Shown here: positions 25,001 to 32,462 of the stretch, one piece after another
How the letters are laid out: each line of letters starts with the position of its first letter
Position numbering within the stretch: position 1 is the stretch's first letter
NCBI RefSeq assembly: GCF_958979055.1
Contig: NC_084897.1
Span: forward strand, 26,395,628-26,459,627
Length of the DNA stretch: 64,000 nt
Origin: Alnus glutinosa
Taxonomy: Eukaryota; Streptophyta; Magnoliopsida; Fagales; Betulaceae
Direction of reading: 5' to 3'
Program-made: the position numbers and the translations under genes
Notes under the pieces: generated by a model
What the model was told of the DNA's origin: nothing
The model's input: the letters and a program-made list of their open reading frames with translations, nothing else
Database searches by the model: none

Positions 25001-25925
25001 TTATTTGCACGTTGTTGCGCAAGAACCCGCGGAAAACCCGAGACGGATTGATTCCAGAACACTCTACAGTCCTGAGCCGTAACCAGATCATGAAAAGACT
25101 TAATCAACCATGCAGCCTCATCTTTGTCTAAAAGAATGGACCTCGTCACTCCTTTTCGATGTTCATGAATCCTAATGCCTTTGAAACCACCCACTACTGA
25201 CAAAGCAAACTCCTTAGACTCTACTGACCACCGACGGGATGAACTCATGATCTCCAACACTCAGAATTATGATAGGTTAATTCTTTATTCTAATTATGAT
25301 AGGTTAACATTGCTTTTATTATTTGCTTTGTGTCATTTATATAGAAGTTTGGACGAGAGGCAGCGAAGCTGTTGGACTATGTGGAATGCTTCCCTGATGG
25401 ATATAAGAAAGGAACAACAATGATAAAGGCATGCACAGATGCTGGAATTGAAGGTTTCCCGATGTGGGTGATTAATGGTCAGGTGAGGAAGCTTGTTCTT
25501 AATTTATGTTAATCAATTCAAGCCGTCTTAACAAGAGAATTCCTGTCAGTAAATAAAAAAGCAGCAATACCTTTCAGTGTTCCTTAACCATAGATGGCAT
25601 CATTCTAAAAGTAGCTTCTTGCCTGCAAACAATTTCTTTGGTGATGCCGACTCGGGTTCTACCAAAGTTGATGTAAGATAGAGTTATAGGCTTGATACCC
25701 AATTTTTCGAAGATTCCCTTTAGTTGTCACGTTTCTAGAATAAGTGATATAGATGTTCTCATATTGAAATCTTCAGCAATTTGGGCATTAATTGTGAGAG
25801 AGCGGATATGAGATCTATCTGTTTGAATAAGTGGTTGGGCAGTTTAAAATTTATTTAAGCAGGTTGGTTTTATATGAAATGTTTTACAATTACTATCCAA
25901 ATTGCTGAAGATCCCAAATCGATAT

Positions 25926-25983
<58 letters not shown>

Positions 25984-26231
25984 ATATTTATTTATGCCAT
26001 CAATAAACCAATTGAGGTGAAATCCCCCCGTGGCCACTCTCTTTTCTTGAACTCCCAATAATTTGTGGGGAGCACGAGGATGCATATGCCATAATATAAC
26101 ATTTATATTACATTTCACTTTGTTCTCAGTAAAACATATATTCTTTGCAGGTTTTGAGTGGTGAACACGAATTGTCAGAGCTGGCACAGGCATCTGGGTT
26201 TCAGTTCAATGAATTTAGTGAGCCCACTTAG
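16045..26231 (+). CDS. LTO1: LTO1-type thylakoid VKOR-thioredoxin fusion (thiol-disulfide oxidoreductase)
   Basis: Exons: 16045-16435, 16681-16937, 17045-17157, 18369-18516, 25345-25482, 26151-26231; phases close to 375 residues, about the length I recall for Arabidopsis LTO1. The order is: a Ser-rich plastid transit peptide; a VKOR domain starting about residue 80 with the first cysteine pair in [11 protein letters not shown]; several membrane helices; the quinone-side CSYC motif in [14 protein letters not shown]; then a C-terminal thioredoxin-like domain with WCSHC and [10 protein letters not shown]. The family forms disulfides in thylakoid-lumen proteins and is needed for photosystem II assembly. 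Intron 4 (18517-25344, 6.8 kb) contains an antisense LINE; intron 3 holds two older LINE tails. The exon 5 acceptor is a TAGAAG tandem site, so one lysine may be optional. All redox cysteines are present, so the gene looks functional despite the insertion. Confidence 0.95.
17731..17780 (+). mobile_element. Short relic resembling the 3' end of an RTE-type LINE
   Basis: A GGATCC...CCCTATTAGTTGGGATTAG...TTAGTTG pattern resembles the 3' end typical of plant RTE-like LINEs. It lies in intron 3 of the LTO1-type gene. Only about 50 bp are recognisable and the poly-repeat tail is degraded. Confidence 0.45.
17851..17927 (+). mobile_element. 5'-truncated L1-type LINE tail
   Basis: The sequence ends with TTACTTGTCAAAAAAA after a GTGCATTTGGGTGCGTCCTT segment. 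The large LINE in the next intron ends in the same way (TTACTTATC then A-run). This is a short 3' fragment left by an abortive insertion. Confidence 0.6.
19199..19214. repeat. Target-site duplication of the LINE, left copy
   Basis: TCTTTATTCTAATTAT directly precedes the T-run that is the complement of the LINE poly(A) tail. The identical 16 bases recur at 25282-25297. Confidence 0.9.
19297..22958 (-). pseudogene. LINE ORF2: APE endonuclease, reverse transcriptase, zf-RVT (defective)
   Basis: The frame starts [14 protein letters not shown], the usual start of plant L1 ORF2 endonucleases, with catalytic-type motifs GGDFNVV and [10 protein letters not shown]. The reverse transcriptase follows: [46 protein letters not shown] and the active-site FADD in [10 protein letters not shown]. 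The C-terminal third has the Cys/His zf-RVT region ([19 protein letters not shown]). The frame has a TAA codon at 20772-20774, probably from GAA, just after the reverse transcriptase core. A one-base frameshift lies in a G-run near 20260. An in-frame ATG also exists at 23021, but the ATG at 22958 fits the family start. Confidence 0.92.
22948..25248 (-). pseudogene. LINE ORF1 (nucleic-acid-binding/Gag-like protein, defective)
   Basis: One long frame of about 767 codons from [20 protein letters not shown] to a TAA at 22948-22950, interrupted by in-frame stops at 24949-24951 (TGA), 24118-24120 (TAG) and 23551-23553 (TAG). The first stop fits a CGA to TGA transition. The N-terminal part resembles the conserved first domain of plant L1 ORF1 proteins ([17 protein letters not shown]). 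The middle is Ser/Pro/Gly-rich. No clear CCHC zinc knuckle was seen. The end overlaps the ORF2 ATG by 11 bases. Confidence 0.85.
25265..25307. repeat. 27-bp-period partial duplication at the LINE 5' junction
   Basis: AATTATGATAGGTTAA occurs at 25265-25280 and again at 25292-25307. The first copy lies between the LINE 5' end and the right target duplication. It looks like filler DNA copied from the downstream flank during insertion. Confidence 0.8.
25282..25297. repeat. Target-site duplication of the LINE, right copy
   Basis: The same 16 bases as at 19199-19214. It contains CTAAT, a plausible splice branch-point motif, about 50 bases before the exon 5 acceptor. Confidence 0.9.
25929..25979. 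repeat. (AG)n microsatellite, about 25 units
   Basis: A perfect AG run in the last intron of the LTO1-type gene. Confidence 0.97.
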
Positions 26232-27544
26232 ATCGACCCGTTATGGTTGAGATACAGCACATGTACAGCATATAGCATGTAGATGACTTCTTTCTCACTT
26301 ACAAAATATGCATGTTTCCTCTATTAATTACGACCTTTGGAGTCTGAGAATGCATGTTTTAAGTATTCTCTAATCATTGTTGTTTAACTTGTTTGTTTCT
26401 TAAAAATTTTGTACAAAAGGAAGCAACTCCGGCTAGGTGTTTGAGAACATGTCCCAAATTCAAAATTGGGAACTTCAGCCAATGAAAAATGGCCACCGAA
26501 AATTGGTGAGGATTGTGTTAGTTTATTCTGTACGACTCCTGTCAGTTTCTCATTACATTAATTGAATTTGAAATCTCGTAATCACATCTTCAATCTCAAC
26601 CTACTAATAGATCATAAATTTTTCCCGTTTGTTAATACCTTTTATATGGTGTTTTTTTTTTTAAAAAAAAAAGTGTTTTGATGTGATATAAAAATGAAAG
26701 TAATTTTTAATGTTTTGGATTGTTTGTTAATTATTATTATTGAAAAAAAAAAAAAAAAAGGAGAAGGAAAAGGTTTTATCAAATCGAATTAGAAATGGTG
26801 TTATTTGTTTCTTAGGGTGGCAAGACAATTCTATCTTTCTCCAACAGTAATGATATTATCATGTCATTGAATAGAAGGAATAGTGAACTTCAGAAATTTT
26901 ATTGTTTACATTGTTAGTAATTCGGGCAACAACTATGAGATAGCTAATATAAAGATCACCTACTCAGGCAAGTTTTGGGTTGTCTATCCATCTATTCATA
27001 TAGGTGAACTTTGTTGGAACTAGAAGACTCACAACAATCAAGCTACAACAATTAGGTTGTCAAATATTTTGAACAGAAATTTCTTACAAATTGAGTTGCA
27101 AGAATTCTTCTAACCCAACTTTTAAAAAGTGATGTTTCCTTTATACATGTGAGAAGTGCATATTTTCTTATTAATTAAAAAAGCATGTAAAAAATACGTG
27201 ATATTTTTAGAACAAAATTTCTATAGAAGTTTTTGTCTGATTCAATATAGTACCAAGCAAAACATATAAACTAAAATTCCGTCCATAAATATAAAATAAA
27301 CAATATAAATTGCTACAAAATAAAAAATAAAAAAAAGTCAAAAAATTGGGATCGCTTTTAAATTGGTCGAGGCGATTTGGCGAGACTATTTGGCCATTCC
27401 AACCACAATTTACCCGGCCAGCGCCATAATGGCCAACAACCACGAAAGACGAATATAGAGTGACTTGACACTAGCCCAAGCAGTATGCAAATAATAGGCC
27501 ATTAAAAGTGGAGGCTTTCTTAAGCCCATTAGGAAGAGAGAAAC
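26232..27544. other. Intergenic region after the LTO1-type gene
   Basis: It should contain the LTO1 3' UTR, then AT-rich DNA with A and T tracts. No coding or RNA gene was recognised before the U4 block. Confidence 0.5.
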
Positions 27545-27558
27545 TTTAACTAGAATTG
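27545..27558 (-). terminator. snRNA 3'-end box of U4 copy A
   Basis: On the minus strand CAATTCTAGTTAAA fits the plant snRNA 3' box pattern CA(N3-10)AGTNNAA, about 8 bases downstream of the U4 3' end. Confidence 0.75.
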
Positions 27559-27565
27559 TAGGGCT

Positions 27566-27712
27566 TTACCCCAAAGGGAGCCCTTCCAGAAATTCTCGAA
27601 GGCCAGGGCCAAACCCAGGCCTAGGAGGGGGGTTGGAAATAGTTTTCAACCAGCAATAGACGCGCCTCGGTTAGAACCTCACTAGCTGCGTCATTGCCCC
27701 AAGCGCAAAGAT
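27566..27712 (-). ncRNA. U4 spliceosomal snRNA, copy A
   Basis: The minus strand begins ATCTTTGCGCTTGGGGCAAT, the plant U4 5' end that pairs with U6. The 5' stem-loop with its kink-turn sequences (GTGAGG and CCGAGGCGCG), the GGTTGAAAACTATTTCC linker, and the Sm site AATTTCTGG followed by a GC-rich 3' stem come next, in the usual order. Length is about 147 nt; the exact 3' end is estimated from the 3' box. U4 escorts U6 into the U4/U6.U5 tri-snRNP and is released on spliceosome activation. The promoter has both required plant elements at Pol II spacing, so this copy looks fully equipped. Confidence 0.92.
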
Positions 27713-27738
27713 GCTTTTCTCCAATACCTCGGCTTTCC

Positions 27739-27745
27739 TTTTATA
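27739..27745 (-). promoter_or_regulatory. TATA box of U4 copy A
   Basis: TATAAAA on the minus strand lies about 33 bases before the U4 start and 33 bases after the upstream sequence element. That spacing is the one known for Pol II plant snRNA genes; Pol III types have about 23-24. Confidence 0.85.
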
Positions 27746-27778
27746 CCCAACCCGGCCTCCCGTAGTTCTCTTCGCTTC

Positions 27779-27789
27779 CCGTGTGGGAC
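27779..27789 (-). promoter_or_regulatory. Upstream sequence element (USE) of U4 copy A
   Basis: GTCCCACACGG on the minus strand matches 9 of 11 positions of the plant snRNA USE consensus RTCCCACATCG. Confidence 0.8.
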
Positions 27790-28878
27790 TCTTGAGGAAT
27801 CAACATTTAGCCTAGTTGCTTCTCAAAGTCCATCCTTATTTCCTCATCTTAGATCTCGCATAATTGAGGTAACAAGATAAATGAAAGCCATAGCTAAAGC
27901 TCCCATTGACATGAAAGTGAAGCCACGACCAAAGACACAACTACCCACTTCCAAGCACTTACACAGAAAGGGACAAAACAAAAGCAACATTCATCTACTC
28001 AGAAACAGGAGCCACCACTCTGTGAACTTCACTTTCATCTTTTCCAGATTATTGTTGGAATTTGGAAGGAGGCCTACCTCGTTACTCAGAATTCACCCAA
28101 TAAAAAAAAAGAACAACCTTGTCAACCAAATTGGACCGTCAGTCCGAGTCTTTTCAAGGATTGCCTTTTATTCAACCCATTCTCATCTAATTGTCGGTAA
28201 AAAAATGTTGTAAAATTGCTCTAAAATATGCCAATATTATGGAATTACATGATTATGTTTTCTTACCATCCAACAAATGTCTAGAGAAGCAGCGCCCTTT
28301 TCACTCCCCTTTTGCCAACCAAATCTCTAAAACCTTCTCTGCTTCCTCTTCTCAACAAAAATTTTAAGTCCTTTTTCCAAATCTTATCATCAATTTATTA
28401 GAACAACGATTAAATAATTAAATATATTATTTTTCATAATTTTAGAATAATTAATAAGTCATCAAAATATCAACTCCCATTATCAATAAGTTTGAAATAG
28501 AATGATTTGAACATGACTCACTGAGAATTATCAATAAACTGAATATCAATAAAATAAAATAAAAATTGAACAAATTATACAAAATCCATAAAAAGTGGAC
28601 CAATAATATGGGTATAAATTTTTTCTTCAAATTAGGTTGAAGGACCTCCAATGCCATCTATTAAATTGACATATATCTTTAGAGCACATGATTTTTACAT
28701 ATATTTTTATTAGAGATTTATAAATGTATGTAAAAATCGTGTTGATAAAGTAACCACACACATTGAGTTTCCGAAGTTGGAGCCTTGCAAGAGAACCATA
28801 GGATATAGTGGAACATCGGTAATGACGGGGGAACCGGGGAAGCATCTTTGATGCCTAAGTTAGTAAGAAAATATTAGA

Positions 28879-28935
28879 AGAATAATGGACAAAATATGAA
28901 TATGAGCAAAAATATCAATGAGAGAATGAGTTATC
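28879..28935. repeat. Inverted repeat arm, partner at 31344-31400
   Basis: 57 bp here match the reverse complement of 31344-31400 with only a few differences. The two arms lie just outside the upstream ends of the duplicated U4 blocks. Confidence 0.85.
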
Positions 28936-29373
28936 ATAAAGTACCTGAACTGCCTATTTTCTTAACCTTTTTGTAGAGTCTGTATCCTGGATTGGTAAGC
29001 ATATCAAGTAAGGTAAGGGTCATTGGCCATACAGTATTACTAAAAACTCTTCTTCTAACCTAAACGCTCTCTTCTCTCCCCTCAAAAAAAATAATTCTCC
29101 CCTTTTTGAACCTCCGGTAGCAAGGGGAGCAAGGGGTTTCTCCCTTCCTCCATCCCCCACCCATTCCCGCCTCTTTCGAGACTTTATCCACTTCTTTAGA
29201 TGTTTTATCCACCGCCTTTAGTGATATGTCTACGTTTAACAGCTTTGTCGGCTTCTCCTCCACTATAGTGTATTTCCCACATTCACTGACGCGTGGGCAG
29301 CCCTATGGCACCATCCTCTACCGTGCCATCCGACGATGTTACTGTTCTATGTTTTTATTTGGTTTTTTAAAAA

Positions 29374-29924
29374 AAATAAAAAACCCTTGTACCTTTTATT
29401 ATTCGTATTTCTTTTTTTGGCTAGCCTTTTGTGCCAGCCATTTTCTTATGGTTGTGTTATTAACACTTTCGGATTTTGTTTTGTTTGCAAAAGTTTGCTC
29501 CATTTAAGTGCATTCTTTTGCGTCAAGTCATTTATTTGACCCATTTCTAACTTCTTATTCTTCTTTTTTCTTTTCTTTTTTTGTAATTCTTTGTTTCCCT
29601 TCCCACACATTGAATAAAAAATAAATAAATAAAAATATCCTTGTACCTTTCTATTATTTGTGTATCATTTTTTGACTAAATTTCTGTGCTGGCCATTTTT
29701 TTATGGTTGTGTTGTTAACACATTTTGGGTTCTTGTTCCGTTTATGAAAGTTTGCTCTCTTTAAATCCTTTTTTTTGCATTATCAATTACCCTGATCATT
29801 TATTTGTTGCTCTCTTTAAATCCTTTTTTTTGCATTATCACTTATCCCGATCATTTATTTCTTTTCTTTTTTCCTACATGTAATTCTCATTTTTTCCTCC
29901 CACACATTGTATATATAAAAATAA
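29374..29924. repeat. Diverged two-copy tandem repeat, units of about 255 and 295 bp
   Basis: Shared landmarks in both units are CCTTGTACCTTT, TTATGGTTGTGTT, AAAGTTTGCTC and CCCACACATTG, in the same order. The second unit has an inner 50-bp duplication (GCTCTCTTTAAATCC at 29752 and about 29811). Its nature is unknown. Confidence 0.8.
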
Positions 29925-30000
29925 AAAAAATAAAAAAAAGAAAAGTCATTGACCACGGAGTTATGTAATAAATGTGACTAAATAATATTAATATTGTTTA

Positions 30001-30106
30001 GACTTTGTGAAACATATTTAATTCATACATATTTTTAAATTAACTTTGGTTCTGGTAGCTCGGAAGTTGAGTATTAACGTAGTGAAGAAGCGTTTGGAGG
30101 AGAGAC
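30001..30106 (+). pseudogene. Broken fragment of the SEC14-like gene (end of intron 1 and start of exon 2)
   Basis: The sequence matches 31827-31926 of the intact gene: ACTTTGTGAAA, the AT-rich intron end, TTCTGGTAG acceptor and about 45 bases of exon 2, then the match stops at GGAGGAGAG where duplicated U4 block B begins. The exon part differs by several substitutions. No exon 1 or remaining exon 2 is present. Confidence 0.85.
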
Positions 30107-30119
30107 ACTTAATGAGAAA

Positions 30120-30134
30120 TTTAAACTAAATTTG
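30120..30134 (-). terminator. snRNA 3'-end box of U4 copy B
   Basis: CAAATTTAGTTTAAA on the minus strand also fits CA(N)AGTNNAA, even though its bases differ from those of copy A. Confidence 0.7.
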
Positions 30135-30141
30135 TTGGGCT

Positions 30142-30288
30142 TTAACCCAAAGGGAGCCCTTCCAGAAATTCTCGAAGGCCAGGGCCAAACCCAGGCCTAA
30201 GAGGGGGGTTGGAAATAGTTTTCAACCAGCAATAGACGCGCCTCGGTTAGAACCTCACTAGCTGCGTCATTGCCCCAAGCGCAAAGAT
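30142..30288 (-). ncRNA. U4 spliceosomal snRNA, copy B
   Basis: The RNA region has the same length as copy A and differs at about two bases: one in the CCCCCCTC(C/T)TAGG segment and one near the 3' end. The U6-pairing region, kink-turn stem-loop and Sm site AATTTCTGG are unchanged. Its flanks have diverged more, notably the 25 bases before the start. The TATA box is altered to TACAAAA, so transcription may be weaker. It could be functional or a young pseudogene. Confidence 0.88.
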
Positions 30289-30314
30289 ACTTATGTTACG
30301 CAGCTCGGCTTTCC

Positions 30315-30321
30315 TTTTGTA
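30315..30321 (-). promoter_or_regulatory. Degenerate TATA box of U4 copy B (TACAAAA)
   Basis: At the exact position of the copy A TATA box, one base is changed (T to C at the third position). Spacing to the USE and start is preserved. Confidence 0.7.
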
Positions 30322-30354
30322 CCCAAATCGGCCTCCCGTGGTTCTCTTCGCTTC

Positions 30355-30365
30355 CCGTGTGGGAC
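30355..30365 (-). promoter_or_regulatory. Upstream sequence element (USE) of U4 copy B
   Basis: GTCCCACACGG, identical to the copy A element and again 33 bases from the TATA position. Confidence 0.75.
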
Positions 30366-31343
30366 TCTTGAGGAATCAACATTTAGCCTGTTGCTGCTCA
30401 AAGTCCACCCTTATTTCCTCATCTTATAGATCGCATAATTGAGGTAACAAGATAAATGAAAGCCATAGCTACAGCTCCCATTGACATGAAAGTGAAGCCT
30501 CGACCAAAGACACAACTACCCACTTCCAAGCAATTGCATGAAAAGGGACAAAACAAAAGTAACATTCATCTACTCAGAAACAGGAGCCACCGCCATGTGA
30601 ACTTCACTTTCATCTTTTCCAGATTATTATTGGAATTTGGAAGGAGGCCTACCTCGTTACTCAGAATTCACCCAATTAAAAAAAAAAAAGAACAACCTTG
30701 TAAACCAAATTGGACTGTCAATCTGAGTCTTTTCAAGGAAAAAAAAATTAAAAAAAATTAAAAAAAAAAAAAAAAATGCAGGGGATTGCCTTTTATTGAA
30801 CCCATTCTCATCTAATTGTCGTTTAAAAATGTTGTAAAATTGCTCTAAAATATGCTAATATTATGGAATTACATGATTATGTTTTCTTCCCATCCAACAG
30901 ATGTCAAGAGAATTAAGCAGCGCCCTTTTCACCCCCCTTTTGCCAACCAAATCTCTAAAACCTTCCGTGCTTCCTCTTCTCAACCAAAATTTTAAGTCCT
31001 TTTTTTCTAATCTTATCATCATTTTCTTAGAATTAAATAATTTAATATATTATTTTTCATAATTTTAAAATAGTTAATAAGTCATCAAAATATCAACTCT
31101 CATTATCAATAAATTTGAAATAGAATGATTCGAACATGACTCACTGAGAATTTTAACTTTCTGCATAAATCAATAAAATGAATATTAATAAGAAATTTTG
31201 AACAAATTATATAAAATCCATAACAAGTAAGTAGACCAACAATATATCTATAAAGTTTTTCTTCAAATTAAATTTTACAGACCACTAATTACATTTATTA
31301 AATTGACATGTATCATTAGAATAAGTAATTTAAGTACTTTCTA

Positions 31344-31400
31344 ATAACTCATTCTCTCATTAATATTTTTGCTCATATTTATATTTTGTCTATTATTCTT
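31344..31400. repeat. Inverted repeat arm, partner at 28879-28935
   Basis: Reverse-complement match of 28879-28935. It lies about 275 bp upstream of the SEC14-like start, in its probable promoter. Confidence 0.85.
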
Positions 31401-31675
31401 TTTGTGGGGTTATTTGACTTGTATATTTAATTTTCAACTTTTGCACCATCCGGTCCATCCCAATCCGAAAAAGGAAGAATGGAAGATGCTTCAGAATATA
31501 CCCCTAATAACTACGACCAGCTACCACTCCCCCTCTGATTTTCTCCATAATCACTTTTGTCCTCGCATACATCAATGATTGCTTCTCTCTTTCCCTTCCA
31601 AAATTCTTCTTTAAAAAGCAAGAAATCGAAGAAATAAATTAACAATAAAGTTGAGAATTAAAAAGAAAAAAAAAA

Positions 31676-32462
31676 ATGTGTACTCACATGTCCCAAGCCG
31701 AGCAAGAACAACTCATCGAGAAGCTCGAGATCTTCCAGATCAAAGGCAGAGACAAACGTAACCGCAAGATCCTTCGCATCATCGGAAAATTCTTCTCCGG
31801 TAACAACCCATCTCTCTATTTTCTGAACTTTGTGAAATATATATATATATATTTTTAAATTGATTTTGGTTTCTGGTAGCTCGGAATTTGAGTGTCGACG
31901 TAGTGAAGAAGTATTTGGAGGAGAGGGTGTACCCAAAGCTGGGGAAGAGGCCGTTTTCGGTGTTGTACGTGCACACAGGTGTGCAAAGGTGCGAGAATTT
32001 TTCGGGAATCTCAGCCCTACGATCAATCTACGAGGGGGTCCCGATCAGCGTCAAGGAGAATCTGGAGGCCGTGTATTTTGTCCACCCAGCCCTACAGGCC
32101 AGGCTCTTCCTCGCCACCTTTGGTCGCCTTCTCTTCAGCGGCGGGTAATTACTACTATAGTAACTGATACCAACTAACTAATTAATAAATTTTAATTTAT
32201 GGTAAAAATAGTAATAATTGTGCATTACTCATGATGGTAATAAAAATAGTAATTTCGGGTGATTGTGGGCAGGTTGTATGGGAAGCTAAGGTACGTGAGT
32301 AGGCTTGATTTGCTGTGGGAACACGTGAGGAGGAACGAGATTGAGATCCCCGATTTTGTGCATGATCATGATGAAGACTTGGAGTACCGTCCGACGATGG
32401 ATTATGGGTTGGAGAGCGATCACCCTAGGGTCTACGGTGCACCCGCGGTCGATTCACCATAA
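31676..32462 (+). CDS. Small SEC14/CRAL-TRIO-like (divergent CRAL-TRIO, BCH) protein
   Basis: Exons 31676-31799, 31880-32144, 32273-32462; phases close to 192 residues. A second ATG at 31688 (MSQAEQEQLIEKLEIFQIKG) would give 188 residues and resembles the family start. Conserved blocks are GRDKRNRKILRIIGKFF, VLYVHTGVQRCENFSGIS, VYFVHPALQARLFLATFG and WEHVRRNEIEIPDFVHDHD. It matches, from memory, the short plant SEC14 cytosolic factor family protein At4g35750. Such divergent CRAL-TRIO domains occur in GDAP2-like and BCH proteins; ligand and role are unknown. A truncated copy of intron 1/exon 2 lies 1.8 kb upstream. Confidence 0.9.

Larger units (their letters stand above)
19215..25264 (-). mobile_element. 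L1-type LINE, about 6.05 kb, antisense in intron 4 of the LTO1-type gene
   Basis: The element reads on the minus strand: ORF1 (25248-22948), ORF2 with endonuclease and reverse transcriptase (22958-19297), a short 3' UTR and an A-run at 19215. It is flanked by a 16-bp target duplication. ORF1 begins only about 16 bp from the 5' junction, so a 5' UTR is missing or very short. It is inactive: three in-frame stops in ORF1, and one stop plus one frameshift in ORF2. The low number of defects suggests a moderately recent insertion. Being antisense and intronic, it may pass splicing harmlessly, but it adds 6 kb to the pre-mRNA. Confidence 0.93.
27541..28690. repeat. Duplicated block A (U4 snRNA gene plus about 1 kb upstream)
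   Basis: This block matches 30107-31326 nearly throughout with scattered substitutions and small indels. It includes the U4 RNA, its promoter and some 900 bp further upstream, so it is a DNA-level duplication and not a retroposed RNA copy. The two U4 start sites are exactly 2576 bp apart. Confidence 0.9.
28691..30000. other. Spacer between the duplicated blocks
   Basis: AT-rich DNA with an inverted-repeat arm (28879-28935) and a two-copy tandem repeat (29374-29924). Short frames around 29060-29500 have no recognisable domain. No gene is supported. Confidence 0.5.
30107..31326. repeat. Duplicated block B (second U4 gene plus upstream DNA)
   Basis: Counterpart of 27541-28690. It begins directly at the truncated SEC14-like fragment. 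It carries an extra A/T-rich insertion around 30738-30783 not present in block A. Confidence 0.9.
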
